A DNA stretch of 64,000 bases from positions 186,001 through 250,000 of the forward strand of contig NZ_JABAEB010000002.1 of the NCBI RefSeq assembly GCF_012584455.1, read 5' to 3'. Shown in pieces: positions 8,570 to 16,639 of this stretch. The stretch is from Shewanella oncorhynchi (GTDB lineage Bacteria; Pseudomonadota; Gammaproteobacteria; Enterobacterales; Shewanellaceae). The stretch's first letter is position 1; each line of letters starts with the position of its first letter. The position numbers and the translations under genes were made by a program. The notes under the pieces are model-generated. The model was not told the origin of the DNA, made no database searches, and saw only the letters and a program-made list of their open reading frames with translations.

Positions 8570-9964
8570 CTACAGATATAACAACGTCGCCATACCTAAG
8601 AAAGTAAAGAAACCCACCACATCGGTCACAGTCGTTAAGATCACTGAACCCGATAACGCCGCATCTTGATTAAACTTCTGTAACACCATAGGCACTATCA
8701 CCCCAGCTATGGCGGCAACGGCCATATTAATCAATATCGCACAGCCGATCACTATACCTATAGTCGCTTCACCGAACCACCAGCCAGAGACTAAACCGAT
8801 CACTATCGCCCACAAAAATCCGTTAACTATGCCAATGCCGAGTTCGTTCTTCATTAGCGAAAACAAGTTACCCGCCGAAATCTGTCCCATGGCCATACCG
8901 CGGATCATTAGCGTTAGAGATTGGCTCCCCGCGATACCGCCCATAGAAGCGACAATCGGCATCAACACAGCTAATGCAACCACTTGCGATAGGACATTTT
9001 CAAATAAACCAATAGTCGCTGAGGCAAGGAAAGCCGTCAGTAAATTGATCCCAAGCCATACAGCACGGCGTTGAGCACCTTTCATAATCGGGGCGAACAA
9101 GTCGTCGGATTCATCCATACCCGCTGTTGCCATCAACTGCGCCTCATAATGCTCACGCACTAATGCCGTTGCGGTTCGTAGCGTCACGCGGCCGATTAAC
9201 TCTCCGGACTCATCAATCACAGGCAATTCAATTTCGCGGCTGTGCTCTATCGCTTCGGCCGCTTCTAAAAGACTCGTATCGGCGGATAACGCACGGCAGT
9301 CCTCAGACAAAAGTGAAATCAATAACTCATAGGGATTATGTTTAAAAATATCATAACGACGAACAGTACCTTGATACTTATCCAGATCATCCACGATAAA
9401 CAAATTGTCGTTACAATCGAGCTCTATACGACGAAAGAAGCGCTGCGCTTGAGCAACTGTCGCCTTATCACTGAGCACCAACATTTGATGATCGGTATAA
9501 CGACCGATTTCATTCTCAGAATATTGATCATAAAGTTCGAATCGTTGTCGCTGACGCTCCCCCATCTGAGCCAAGGCACGATCGGTAAAACTTTCAGGAA
9601 GATAATCACTCCACTCAATTAAATCTTCAGGACTTAATTGCGAAAATAACAGATCCACTTCATTGTCAGGCATCCGCTTCAGGATCCCCATACGTGGATC
9701 GGCACGCATTAGGCTCAACACAGTCACTCTGTCAGCAAATTCAACTTGCTGCCAACGCTCATAACGCTCATCCAAGGGCAAGGACTCAAGCGCTAAGGCT
9801 ATGGTTCCAGGTTCTGAGTCATTCAGAATTTCACTAAACACTTCAGCCTGTTCTTCTCCTTCAACTTCAGTGAGTTGTTGAACTACTTGCCCCACATCCG
9901 CTTGCATGTTTGTTTCGTATTCTGCGTCATTTTCTATCACACAGATGCCCTTTTCTTTAGCCAC
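8570..9964 (-). CDS. mgtE: MgtE-type magnesium channel/transporter
   Basis: The domain order is that of MgtE: an N-terminal superhelical domain (about 20-135), a CBS-domain pair (about 140-265) and a five-helix membrane domain (about 290-464). The TM segments include PIVASMGGIAGSQSLTLMIRG and the C-terminal DAALSGSVILTTVTDVVGFFTFLG, whose conserved Asp lies in the Mg2+ pore region. It admits Mg2+ across the inner membrane and is gated by cytosolic Mg2+ through the N and CBS domains. The start is uncertain: a GTG at 9964 and an ATG at 9907 are both in frame and neither has a good ribosome site. The latter loses only 19 residues that are not part of the family core. Confidence 0.93.
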   Translation of the reverse strand: MAKEKGICVIENDAEYETNMQADVGQVVQQLTEVEGEEQAEVFSEILNDSEPGTIALALESLPLDERYERWQQVEFADRVTVLSLMRADPRMGILKRMPDNEVDLLFSQLSPEDLIEWSDYLPESFTDRALAQMGERQRQRFELYDQYSENEIGRYTDHQMLVLSDKATVAQAQRFFRRIELDCNDNLFIVDDLDKYQGTVRRYDIFKHNPYELLISLLSEDCRALSADTSLLEAAEAIEHSREIELPVIDESGELIGRVTLRTATALVREHYEAQLMATAGMDESDDLFAPIMKGAQRRAVWLGINLLTAFLASATIGLFENVLSQVVALAVLMPIVASMGGIAGSQSLTLMIRGMAMGQISAGNLFSLMKNELGIGIVNGFLWAIVIGLVSGWWFGEATIGIVIGCAILINMAVAAIAGVIVPMVLQKFNQDAALSGSVILTTVTDVVGFFTFLGMATLLYL

Positions 9965-10091
9965 AAAATTGCTGTAACTATATTGATAATTAAGTAAATT
10001 AGCAAACCCACAAAATAAATTGCACGCAATTATATTGCTGAAAACTATTTTGAGGTTTATGCTGTTTGGCTAAGATCCTACGGAGGTGAAC

Positions 10092-10577
10092 ATGACTACG
10101 AATATATACAGCCAATCAGCAACAGACATTCAAGGCAACGCGGTAAGCTTAGAGCAGTATCGGGGCAAAGTACTCTTAATCGTCAACACCGCCAGTGAAT
10201 GTGGATTTACACCGCAATACAAAGGATTAGAAGCGCTATATCAAAAATACAAAGATCAAGGATTAGTGATTTTAGGCTTTCCTTGCAATCAATTTGGCGC
10301 CCAAGAAAAAGCCGATGAACAAGGCATTCAAGCCTTTTGTGAATTGAATTTTGGCGTGACGTTTCCGCTATTTTCTAAAATAGAAGTGAATGGCGAACAT
10401 ACGCATCCACTTTATCAATACCTTAAGAAAGCCGCTCCCGGCGTATTAGGCACTCAAGGTATTAAATGGAATTTCACTAAATTTTTAGTTAATCGCCAAG
10501 GCGAAGCAATCGAAAGATTTGCATCAACGACCAAACCCGAAGCATTAGAAAGTAAAATTGCTGCTTTGCTAAAATAA
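10092..10577 (+). CDS. Glutathione peroxidase (thiol-dependent, Cys-type)
   Basis: The 161-residue protein carries the family blocks NTASECGFT (peroxidatic Cys), [12 protein letters not shown] (Gln) and KWNFTKFLV (Trp and Asn), which together form the Cys-Gln-Trp-Asn catalytic tetrad. It reduces hydroperoxides using glutathione or thioredoxin in the cytoplasm; the extra Cys in FPCNQF favours a two-Cys, thioredoxin-linked mechanism. A GTG at 10086 is in frame, but GGAGG at 10082-10086 is placed exactly 5 nt before the ATG at 10092, which decides the start. It stands alone and precedes the candidate small-RNA region. Confidence 0.93.
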   Translation: MTTNIYSQSATDIQGNAVSLEQYRGKVLLIVNTASECGFTPQYKGLEALYQKYKDQGLVILGFPCNQFGAQEKADEQGIQAFCELNFGVTFPLFSKIEVNGEHTHPLYQYLKKAAPGVLGTQGIKWNFTKFLVNRQGEAIERFASTTKPEALESKIAALLK

Positions 10578-10675
10578 TTTAATCACTATCTATTTGAAAT
10601 CTTGCAATTTATAAAAATTTAGATTTATTTTAATTTTTTATGGAACTTTAACCGTACAAGGCCCCTCAAATGTAT
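10578..10675. other. AT-rich gap between gpx and candidate RNA unit A
   Basis: Very AT-rich (runs such as TAATTTTTTATGG) and probably holds the promoter of unit A. I see no ORF. Confidence 0.4.
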
Positions 10676-10781
10676 TGAACAGTGAATGTCTTTTTCATGT
10701 TCATCATCTCCCTGGGGCTTCTAGCGCAGTCCCCTTGACCTAGGAATAGGTCATTAGGCAACCATTAGGTTGCCTTTTTTT
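10676..10781 (+). ncRNA. Candidate small RNA, unit A
   Basis: From the 3' end: a perfect terminator GGCAACC-ATTA-GGTTGCC (10757-10774) followed by seven T; a second hairpin GACCTA-GGAA-TAGGTC (10737-10752); the family box CTAGCGC (10721-10727); and the anti-Shine-Dalgarno segment TTCATCATCTCCC (10700-10712). GCCCC upstream (10661-10665) could pair with GGGGC after it. The 5' end is estimated. It shares these three features with units B, C and D but not their sequence in between. No protein is encoded on this strand. Confidence 0.55.
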
Positions 10782-10808
10782 ATCCCTTTATTTTATATGT
10801 AATATAAA

Positions 10809-10833
10809 TGTAACAACTAAGTGTGGGCACTCA
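10809..10833 (+). promoter_or_regulatory. TGTAACA-type element upstream of unit B
   Basis: TGTAACAACTAAG followed by TGTGGGCACTCA, about 218 bp before the anti-SD segment of unit B. Related elements precede units C (11230) and D (13624) at 243-246 bp. In C the centre ACACTTAAGTGT (11234-11245) is a perfect palindrome. It may be an activator or upstream promoter site; inference only. Confidence 0.4.
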
Positions 10834-11002
10834 ATATCTCTCAAAAACTTTTTTTGTCTTTTTTCTGATATCGGTGAACTTAATTAAAAATGGCGACTCT
10901 GAGTATAGGTAAGGATTAACGGATAAGATTAAATGCACCTTGAGAATGAAATATGTGAAGTCGCAGTTTCATGCACTCAAATGACACAGTTTCTGTTTTA
11001 TC

Positions 11003-11138
11003 GCATTGAGTCGAATTGGTTGGTCGTTCATCATCATCTCCCTTTTGGGACGCAATAGAAAACACGCTAGCGCACTGAATTCTATTTGTATCCCGCACTG
11101 ATTTCCTTGTGGCAACCTTAGGTTGCCATTTTTTTTAC
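11003..11138 (+). ncRNA. Candidate small RNA, unit B
   Basis: It is nearly identical to unit C across about 280 bp (10859-11138 against 11304-11583). It contains TTCATCATCATCTCCC (11027-11042), then a long imperfect stem (GGGA..AATAGAA with TTCTATT..TCCC) whose apex holds CGCTAGCG, then the terminator TGGCAACC-TTA-GGTTGCCA (11110-11128) and a run of ten T. The true start could be further upstream (a TATAGG-like -10 lies at 10904-10909), giving about 225 nt. The minus strand carries AAAGGGAG then ATGATGATG opening a 20-codon ORF. Confidence 0.6.
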
Positions 11139-11229
11139 TCAAATTTCAACAAGCGCTAACGCTAGCTTATAGATTAATAAACTGACACGCGTTTAATTTT
11201 TTATCCCCATGATTTTAATGTAGAAAAAA

Positions 11230-11255
11230 TGTAACACTTAAGTGTGAGTACTCAG
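11230..11255 (+). promoter_or_regulatory. TGTAACA-type element upstream of unit C with perfect 12-bp palindrome
   Basis: TGTAACACTTAAGTGT followed by GAGTACTCAG. ACACTTAAGTGT at 11234-11245 is self-complementary, and GAGTACTC (11246-11253) is a second perfect 8-bp palindrome directly beside it, suggesting two adjacent dimer sites. Confidence 0.45.
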
Positions 11256-11448
11256 TATTCCCCAGAAAAATGTCCCATAAAATCTTTTTTAAACTTTTTG
11301 GGATTTTTTTCTGATATCAGTGAACTTAATTAAAAATGGTGACTCTGAGTATAGGTAAGGATTAACAGATAAGATTAAATGCACCTTGAGAATGAAATAT
11401 GTGAAGTCGCAGTTTCATACCCTCAAATGACACAGTTTCTGTTTTATC

Positions 11449-11583
11449 GCATTGAGTCGAATTGGTTGGTCGTTCATCATCATCTCCCTTTTGGGACACA
11501 ATAGAAAACACGCTAGCGCATTGAATTCTATTTGTATCCCACACTGATTTCTTTGTGGCAACCAATAGGTTGCCATTTTTTTT
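11449..11583 (+). ncRNA. Candidate small RNA, unit C
   Basis: Sister copy of unit B with about ten substitutions and a changed terminator loop (AATA instead of TTA), while the stem TGGCAACC/GGTTGCCA (11556-11575) and the eight T after it are intact. The anti-SD segment is at 11473-11488. The T-run ends about 10 bp before the stop codon of the convergent M1 aminopeptidase gene. Stem bases near 11495 and 11540 differ from unit B (GACAC/CCCAC against GACGC/CCCGC). Confidence 0.6.
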
Positions 11584-11593
11584 ACCTAAATTT

Positions 11594-13447
11594 CTATAAG
11601 CTGAGTGATTTGTCCAATTGAACTTGAATCGAAGGATGATAGCCTGCACGAGCCTTTGTATAGATGTCTTTTAATTCAGAGTGATATCCCGCAATTTGTA
11701 ACTCAGCATAGAGTGGCCGCACAAATTTACCGCGTCCAATACGCACTAAATAGGCACTTAATGCTGGCAACACAGGATCATAATGATTACGAATCGCGAC
11801 TCGAAACCAATCACAGGCAATTTCTGCATTAGTCGATTGGGTTAATTGGAAGGTTTCATCCAGATCCATCAATTGTACTTGACTAACAACTTCAGGTAAT
11901 TGGGTCAGAAAATATTGCCAATGATGCACTCGCCAATCTTTAACGCTTAACCGGCCCGCTGCAGTTCCCTGTAGAAAACACGCCAGCGCATCATCGACTT
12001 TATCTAAACTCATAGATGTTGGTCCGCAATAGCCCTTAGGTAAGCCTTCACCATAAATCCACGTTAATAGTTCAGCTTCAGTGATTTTATCTGCGTGTAA
12101 TTGCAGTAAAGTTTGTTTTGCGTACTCGACAAACACTTCGGTGGTAATGGCTTTAAACGCAAAATGATTCACATAAGTGAGTAAAAATTTATCAAATTCT
12201 ACTCGCCCTAGCCTGCGCTCTAAATCATGGACAAACATCGAAGCCTTATCATAAGTAAAACGATTAAAGGCAAGATTAGGATCGTCCTGCTGCACATTAG
12301 CGGGTAAAGTTTGCTTACCCGTAGGCAAAGACGCGATTTCTTCTTTTAAGCGACCAAACTCTATTACCCATTCTAATTCTGCCTGTTCTTTTCCATAGAC
12401 AGCCTCGACAATACGGTTAGTAAAATAGGTCGTGAAACCTTCGTTTAACCAGAGATCACGCCAAGTTGCATTACTGACCAAATTGCCCGTCCATGAATGC
12501 GCTAACTCATGGGCAACGGTTGACACTAAGCTTTTATCACCAGCAATGAGTGTGGGCGTTAAAAAGGCTAAACGCGGATTTTCCATTCCACCGAATGGGA
12601 AACTCGGCGGCAAGATAATCATGTCATAGCGGCCCCATACGTAAGGACCTAACAATGACTCGGCAACGTCGAGCATGTGTTCAGTATCTTCAAACTCTTT
12701 TGCGGCGGCCGCTAGCATGCTCGGCTCGGTATACACGCCGCATCTTGGACCTATCGCTTGAAAGGCAATATCACCCACAGCCAACGCCATTAAATGGGTC
12801 GGAATAGGCTGTTCCATCTCAAAGTGAAACGCACCATTAAGTGGCGTATCGGGATGATTCATCGCGCTCATAACGGCGCGCATGCCTTTGGGCACTTGCA
12901 CCTTAGCATCAAAAGTGATCCGCGCCTTAGGCGTATCTTGTAATGGGATCCAACTACGGGCATTGATCGGTTGCGATTGACTAAAGAGGTAAGGTAACTG
13001 TTTACCCGCGGTTTGCTCAGGCGCTAGCCACTGTAATCCTTGGGCGGACGGCGAGGTTTGATAGTGAATACAAACCTGCTTGCATGGAGATTCTGGTAAC
13101 GTGATACACAATTTTTGCCCGAGTATGGGGTCAGCTTCATTAAGCACAAAGTCGAGCGGTTCTTCATCCATTTCTGTTAATGCATTCACCCCCTCTGTAG
13201 CATTAAAACAAGTCACAGCGAGTATGGTTAGATCTCGACTATCAAGCCAAAGCTCTGTTACATCACACTCAAGAAAATCCAAGGACAGCGTCGCTTTAGC
13301 GAAAAGACGCTGCGCGTCAAAATCCACCATGACATCCAAAGAGACATGGGTCACTTGCACTTGTTCGGTATTCGCAAAAGAATGGTAATCTCGGGTTAAA
13401 TCCCAAGGGGCTACATCAGCTAATGTACTCTTAGTTGGTTGCAACAC
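11594..13447 (-). CDS. M1-family metallo-aminopeptidase, leukotriene-A4-hydrolase-like
   Basis: The substrate exopeptidase motif GGMEN and the zinc signature HELAHSW with the third ligand in NEGFTTYF (18 residues after the second His) are all present. N-terminal beta domain, catalytic domain and a C-terminal helical Leuk-A4-hydro_C-type domain account for the roughly 617 residues, the usual size for LTA4H-like bacterial enzymes. It removes N-terminal amino acids from peptides; no signal peptide is visible, so it is probably cytoplasmic. The frame extends to a TTG at 13465 without a ribosome site. The GTG at 13447 has GAGG 5 nt upstream, which I prefer. The gene is enclosed by the candidate RNA units C and D. 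Confidence 0.92.
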   Translation of the reverse strand: MLQPTKSTLADVAPWDLTRDYHSFANTEQVQVTHVSLDVMVDFDAQRLFAKATLSLDFLECDVTELWLDSRDLTILAVTCFNATEGVNALTEMDEEPLDFVLNEADPILGQKLCITLPESPCKQVCIHYQTSPSAQGLQWLAPEQTAGKQLPYLFSQSQPINARSWIPLQDTPKARITFDAKVQVPKGMRAVMSAMNHPDTPLNGAFHFEMEQPIPTHLMALAVGDIAFQAIGPRCGVYTEPSMLAAAAKEFEDTEHMLDVAESLLGPYVWGRYDMIILPPSFPFGGMENPRLAFLTPTLIAGDKSLVSTVAHELAHSWTGNLVSNATWRDLWLNEGFTTYFTNRIVEAVYGKEQAELEWVIEFGRLKEEIASLPTGKQTLPANVQQDDPNLAFNRFTYDKASMFVHDLERRLGRVEFDKFLLTYVNHFAFKAITTEVFVEYAKQTLLQLHADKITEAELLTWIYGEGLPKGYCGPTSMSLDKVDDALACFLQGTAAGRLSVKDWRVHHWQYFLTQLPEVVSQVQLMDLDETFQLTQSTNAEIACDWFRVAIRNHYDPVLPALSAYLVRIGRGKFVRPLYAELQIAGYHSELKDIYTKARAGYHPSIQVQLDKSLSL

Positions 13448-13623
13448 TGTCGCCTCGATATTCAAGTTTTGAGCGGTATGTTCTAAATAGTGAGTTATGA
13501 GTTACCTTGCTGTGGTGACGGGCTTGATAACTTATCACTAATCATTGGGAGGTATTATCGACTGCAAATTTACTCAGAGGCAAATCGTAACTGAGCTCTA
13601 GAGCTCCTTAGGAACAAGTTTTT

Positions 13624-13656
13624 TGTAACAGTTCATCTTTGGGTGTAGGTACCGAG
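13624..13656 (+). promoter_or_regulatory. TGTAACA-type element upstream of unit D
   Basis: TGTAACAGTTCATC and then TGTAGGTACCGAG match, in the same order, the elements at 10809 and 11230. It lies 246 bp before the anti-SD segment of unit D, against 243 bp for unit C. Between it and unit D the sequence is unlike B and C. Confidence 0.4.
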
Positions 13657-13842
13657 TTTGCAATAAGCTATCTCTAGCTTGCTGGATTTATCGGTAGTCA
13701 CAGTAGAAGCAGCTAAAATTGAGACGTGCAAACTTGGCAAAAATCGAGTCAGCCTCTTTTTATAAAAACAAAATGCAAAATTATTTAAAATATTTCGCAC
13801 TTTCCCTGAACTAATTTGATGATGCTGAGTCAGATATTATGA

Positions 13843-13961
13843 ACCGAATCTTTGTAATGAGTTTCTTCGTTCATCATCATTCTCCTTTAGATGGTTTCTA
13901 GCGCGACCGTCCCAAGATTCCGAATTGGAATTTACAGCAACCTACTTAGGTTGCTTTTTTT
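13843..13961 (+). ncRNA. Candidate small RNA, unit D
   Basis: The anti-SD segment TTCATCATCATTCTCC (13870-13885), box CTAGCGC (13899-13905) and terminator AGCAACCTA-CT-TAGGTTGCT (13936-13955) with a seven-T run define this as a diverged member of the family. A small extra hairpin ATTCC/GGAAT precedes the terminator. TATTAT at 13835-13840 is a possible -10. On the minus strand AAAGGAG is followed by ATGATGATG, opening a 16-codon ORF whose sequence does not resemble those of the other units. Confidence 0.55.
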
Positions 13962-14020
13962 ATGTCTTTAATTTGGTCTAAACCTGACATCATCACACAT
14001 TTAAAACCACAAAAACAAAA

Positions 14021-14040
14021 AGGACCTCCTAAGAGGTCCT
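14021..14040 (-). terminator. Terminator of pstS
   Basis: AGGACCTC-CTAA-GAGGTCCT forms an 8-bp stem; on the minus strand it is followed by a T-rich tail. It lies 20 bp after the pstS stop codon. Confidence 0.85.
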
Positions 14041-14060
14041 TGATTAACAAGCCGTTTGGC

Positions 14061-15032
14061 TTACAAGCGAATACCTACTTGCTCTAAATCTTTAGCAACT
14101 ACGCTATTAGGCACAGGTACATAACCGTCTTTTTCTACCACTTGCTGACCTTGCTTAGACAACACATAACGCAGGAATTCTTTTTCCATTGGTGCTAAGT
14201 CTTTGTTTGGTTGCTTGTTCACGTAAACGTATAAGTAACGTGATAGTGGGTAAGTACCATTAGCCGCGTTTTCAGCTGTAGCTTCGATAAACTCATTGCC
14301 TTTCTTAGCGATGGCAACAGCTTTAACACCTGCAGTTTTGTAACCGATACCTGAGTAGCCAATCGCATTCAGAGATTGAGAAACAGATTGCACAACAGAA
14401 GCTGAACCAGGTTGCTCGTTTACGTTAGCTTTAAAGTCACCTTTACAAAGCGCGTGCTCTTTAAAGTAACCGTAAGTGCCCGATACTGAGTTGCGACCGT
14501 AAAGTTGAACGTCTTTGGCAGACCAGTTACCGTCTAAGCCTAAATCGCCCCAACGTTGGATGTCACTGCTACCACATTTGTGAGTTGAAGAAAAAATGCC
14601 ATCAACTTGCTCAACGCTTAAGCCTTTGATTGGGTTATCTTTGTGCACGAATACGGCTAAAGCATCGATAGCTACACGAATCGCAGTTGGCTTATAACCA
14701 AAATGCTTTTCGAACGCTTCAACTTCATTAGGCTTCATCTTACGGCTCATAGGACCGAACTGTGAAGTGCCTTCAGTCAACGCTGGTGGCGCAGTAGAAG
14801 AACCCGCCGCTTGGATCTGAATGTTGACGTTAGGGTACATTTGTTTAAATTCTTCTGCCCAAAGTGTCATCATGTTGGCTAAGGTATCTGATCCTACAGA
14901 TGATAAGTTGCCAGATACACCGCTCGCTTTTTCATAAGTAGGCAAAGATGGATCAATCGATGCCATCGCAGTGGCAGAGAATACACCAGCGGCTGTTAGA
15001 GTAATCGCGCCGACAAGCTTTTTCAGTTTCAT
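14061..15032 (-). CDS. pstS: Phosphate-binding periplasmic protein PstS
   Basis: A 323-residue exported protein with signal peptide ([20 protein letters not shown], cleavage near TAMA). It shows the PBP phosphate family pattern: GSDTLANMM near the start, GSSTAPPAL, and the [11 protein letters not shown] ligand-binding block. It captures phosphate in the periplasm for the PstCAB importer. No pstC, pstA or pstB genes follow here; the gene is monocistronic with its own terminator. A GGAG lies 8 nt before the ATG. The Pho box upstream and the adjacent phoBR genes indicate induction under phosphate limitation. Confidence 0.93.
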   Translation of the reverse strand: MKLKKLVGAITLTAAGVFSATAMASIDPSLPTYEKASGVSGNLSSVGSDTLANMMTLWAEEFKQMYPNVNIQIQAAGSSTAPPALTEGTSQFGPMSRKMKPNEVEAFEKHFGYKPTAIRVAIDALAVFVHKDNPIKGLSVEQVDGIFSSTHKCGSSDIQRWGDLGLDGNWSAKDVQLYGRNSVSGTYGYFKEHALCKGDFKANVNEQPGSASVVQSVSQSLNAIGYSGIGYKTAGVKAVAIAKKGNEFIEATAENAANGTYPLSRYLYVYVNKQPNKDLAPMEKEFLRYVLSKQGQQVVEKDGYVPVPNSVVAKDLEQVGIRL

Positions 15033-15106
15033 TATGTGCTCCAGTAGTAAGCTAACTAATTTGTAACTTAAGTTTCTTCAGACGCAGCCAGTATCAATCG
15101 CTACAA

Positions 15107-15144
15107 TGACAATTCTATGTCCGTGATATGACACTTAAATGACA
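15107..15144 (-). promoter_or_regulatory. Pho box upstream of pstS
   Basis: Read on the minus strand, TGTCA-N6-TGTCA (15140-15144 and 15129-15133 on plus) has the 11-bp repeat spacing of PhoB sites, and another TGTCA at 15107-15111 is exactly two periods (22 bp) further on. The position between is degenerate. It lies about 75-110 bp from the pstS start. Confidence 0.85.
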
Positions 15145-15201
15145 ATGCACTATTTATCGCTTTTTTCTGTCATTTATTAAAGACTCAATAAACCTAGAAA
15201 T

Positions 15202-15230
15202 AAAAACAGGCCCTAATGGCCTGTTTTTAT
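15202..15230. terminator. Terminator of phoBR
   Basis: ACAGGCC (15206-15212) and GGCCTGT (15218-15224) with A- and T-runs on either side. It follows the phoR stop on the minus strand by 31 bp. Confidence 0.8.
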
Positions 15231-15260
15231 TATTCATTGTAAATATTTCACTCACACATA

Positions 15261-16559
15261 CTATTTCTTACGTTCGATAAGATGCAAAGGGATAATAAAG
15301 CTAAAAGTACTGCCTTTACCGACTTCACTGCTGATTTTAAGCTTACTGTGATGGTGGTTAAGCGCATGTTTTACTATCGCTAAACCTAAACCACTACCAC
15401 CAGTTTGCCTTGAGCGCGCACTGTCTACCCGATAAAAACGTTCCGTTAATCGACCAATATGCTGAGCCGCAATACCTTCACCCGTATCCGTTACGCTAAA
15501 GATGGCACCCGTAGCCACACTGCACCACTGCACTGTAATTTTCCCGCCAGGTTCTGTGTAACGAATCGCATTAGAAATCAAGTTAGAACAGGCACTTCTC
15601 AGCTGCAATTCATTGCCGTGAGAATCAAGTCCAGGCTCACAATAGAAACTCAATTCATACTTATCTTGTGCCAGCGCCTTAGCTTCCTCCTTGAGCACCT
15701 CCATCAACTGCGTCATATTCACAGTGTTTTCGAGGTTAATATCCGCCGCATCTTCAATTCGCGATAACATCAATAGCTGTTCGACCATAGATTGCATTCG
15801 TCGTGTCTGCTGCTGCATCAATGCTAACGGCTTGACGTTCATCGAATCAGGCTCAGCCATGCTTTGCATCATTTCGAGGTAACCCTGTAGCACAGTGAGC
15901 GGCGTTTTTAATTCATGCGACACATTGGCGACAAACTCTTTCCGCATTCCCTCAAGCTGACGTATACGAGTGATATCCCGCGCAATTAACAGTAGCTGCC
16001 TGTCACCGTAAGCCATGATACGGATTTCAAGCAAACGCCTATCCGATACCGGCGAAGGTAACTCCAGCGGCTCTTTGTATTGTGCGGATTTAATGTAAGC
16101 AGAAAAATCAGGATGACGGATTAAATTATCGATTCGTTGACCATTATCCTGTGGCCACACAAAACCGAGAATGAGTTGCGCTAACTTGTTGCACCATAAA
16201 ATATTATGTTCTGAATCAAGCACGACAGCGGCATCGGGTAACGCCTCAGCACCTTGACGAAATCGTGCCAGCAGTGCGGCCAGTTGACCGACACGTCGAC
16301 GATTCTTCCCTTGAAGGCGATAAATACCGTTAAATACACCTTCCCAGCTCCCACTGCCCTGCGGCGGCGTGAGTTTCCTATCCCGCCATAACCAAAAGTT
16401 AAGCCGTGATAATTGTCGGTAATGCCAGCAAACTAACCCTAGCGTGCCGATAAAGAGTATCCAGAGAAGTTTCCCTACCAATAAACCTATTAGCGCGCAA
16501 AGCAGTAGATATAAACCTAAGCGCGTAAACAACCGATACCCTGAATAAGAGTCAGACAT
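15261..16559 (-). CDS. phoR: Phosphate regulon sensor histidine kinase PhoR
   Basis: Two N-terminal hydrophobic stretches (to about residue 50), a PAS domain (about 95-200), and the kinase core: H-box FVANVSHELKTPLTVLQGYL, N-box SNLISNAIRYT, and the ATP lid DTGEGI with GGSGLGLAIVKH. The length, about 432 residues, equals E. coli PhoR. It phosphorylates PhoB when phosphate is scarce, sensing through PstSCAB-PhoU. The frame reaches a TTG at 16571, but the ATG at 16559 (MSDSYSGYRL) is the better start. It follows phoB on the same strand with an 80-bp gap, consistent with one operon. Confidence 0.93.
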   Translation of the reverse strand: MSDSYSGYRLFTRLGLYLLLCALIGLLVGKLLWILFIGTLGLVCWHYRQLSRLNFWLWRDRKLTPPQGSGSWEGVFNGIYRLQGKNRRRVGQLAALLARFRQGAEALPDAAVVLDSEHNILWCNKLAQLILGFVWPQDNGQRIDNLIRHPDFSAYIKSAQYKEPLELPSPVSDRRLLEIRIMAYGDRQLLLIARDITRIRQLEGMRKEFVANVSHELKTPLTVLQGYLEMMQSMAEPDSMNVKPLALMQQQTRRMQSMVEQLLMLSRIEDAADINLENTVNMTQLMEVLKEEAKALAQDKYELSFYCEPGLDSHGNELQLRSACSNLISNAIRYTEPGGKITVQWCSVATGAIFSVTDTGEGIAAQHIGRLTERFYRVDSARSRQTGGSGLGLAIVKHALNHHHSKLKISSEVGKGSTFSFIIPLHLIERKK

Positions 16560-16639
16560 AAATAAACCCAAACATCAGGCTAAATAAGAGGAGCACAAGA
16601 TAGCGTAAAAGCTAACTTGTGCCTAACAGTTATTCAGCA

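Noticed and set aside
8570..9964. ORFs on the plus strand opposite mgtE, for example 8709-9074
   Set aside because: They are shadows of a gene with clear MgtE domains.
10916..11649. Minus-strand ORFs of 60 and 95 codons in RNA units B and C that look conserved between the copies
   Set aside because: They match only because the DNA is duplicated; they run through the RNA hairpins and have no counterpart in units A or D in that frame.
11605..13388. ORFs opposite the M1 aminopeptidase gene
   Set aside because: The sense frame has the complete zinc and GGMEN motifs; the opposite frames have none.
15060..15073. TGTAACTTAAG upstream of pstS resembling the element before the RNA units
   Set aside because: Only the first half matches and the downstream TGTRRGYAC part is missing; probably chance.
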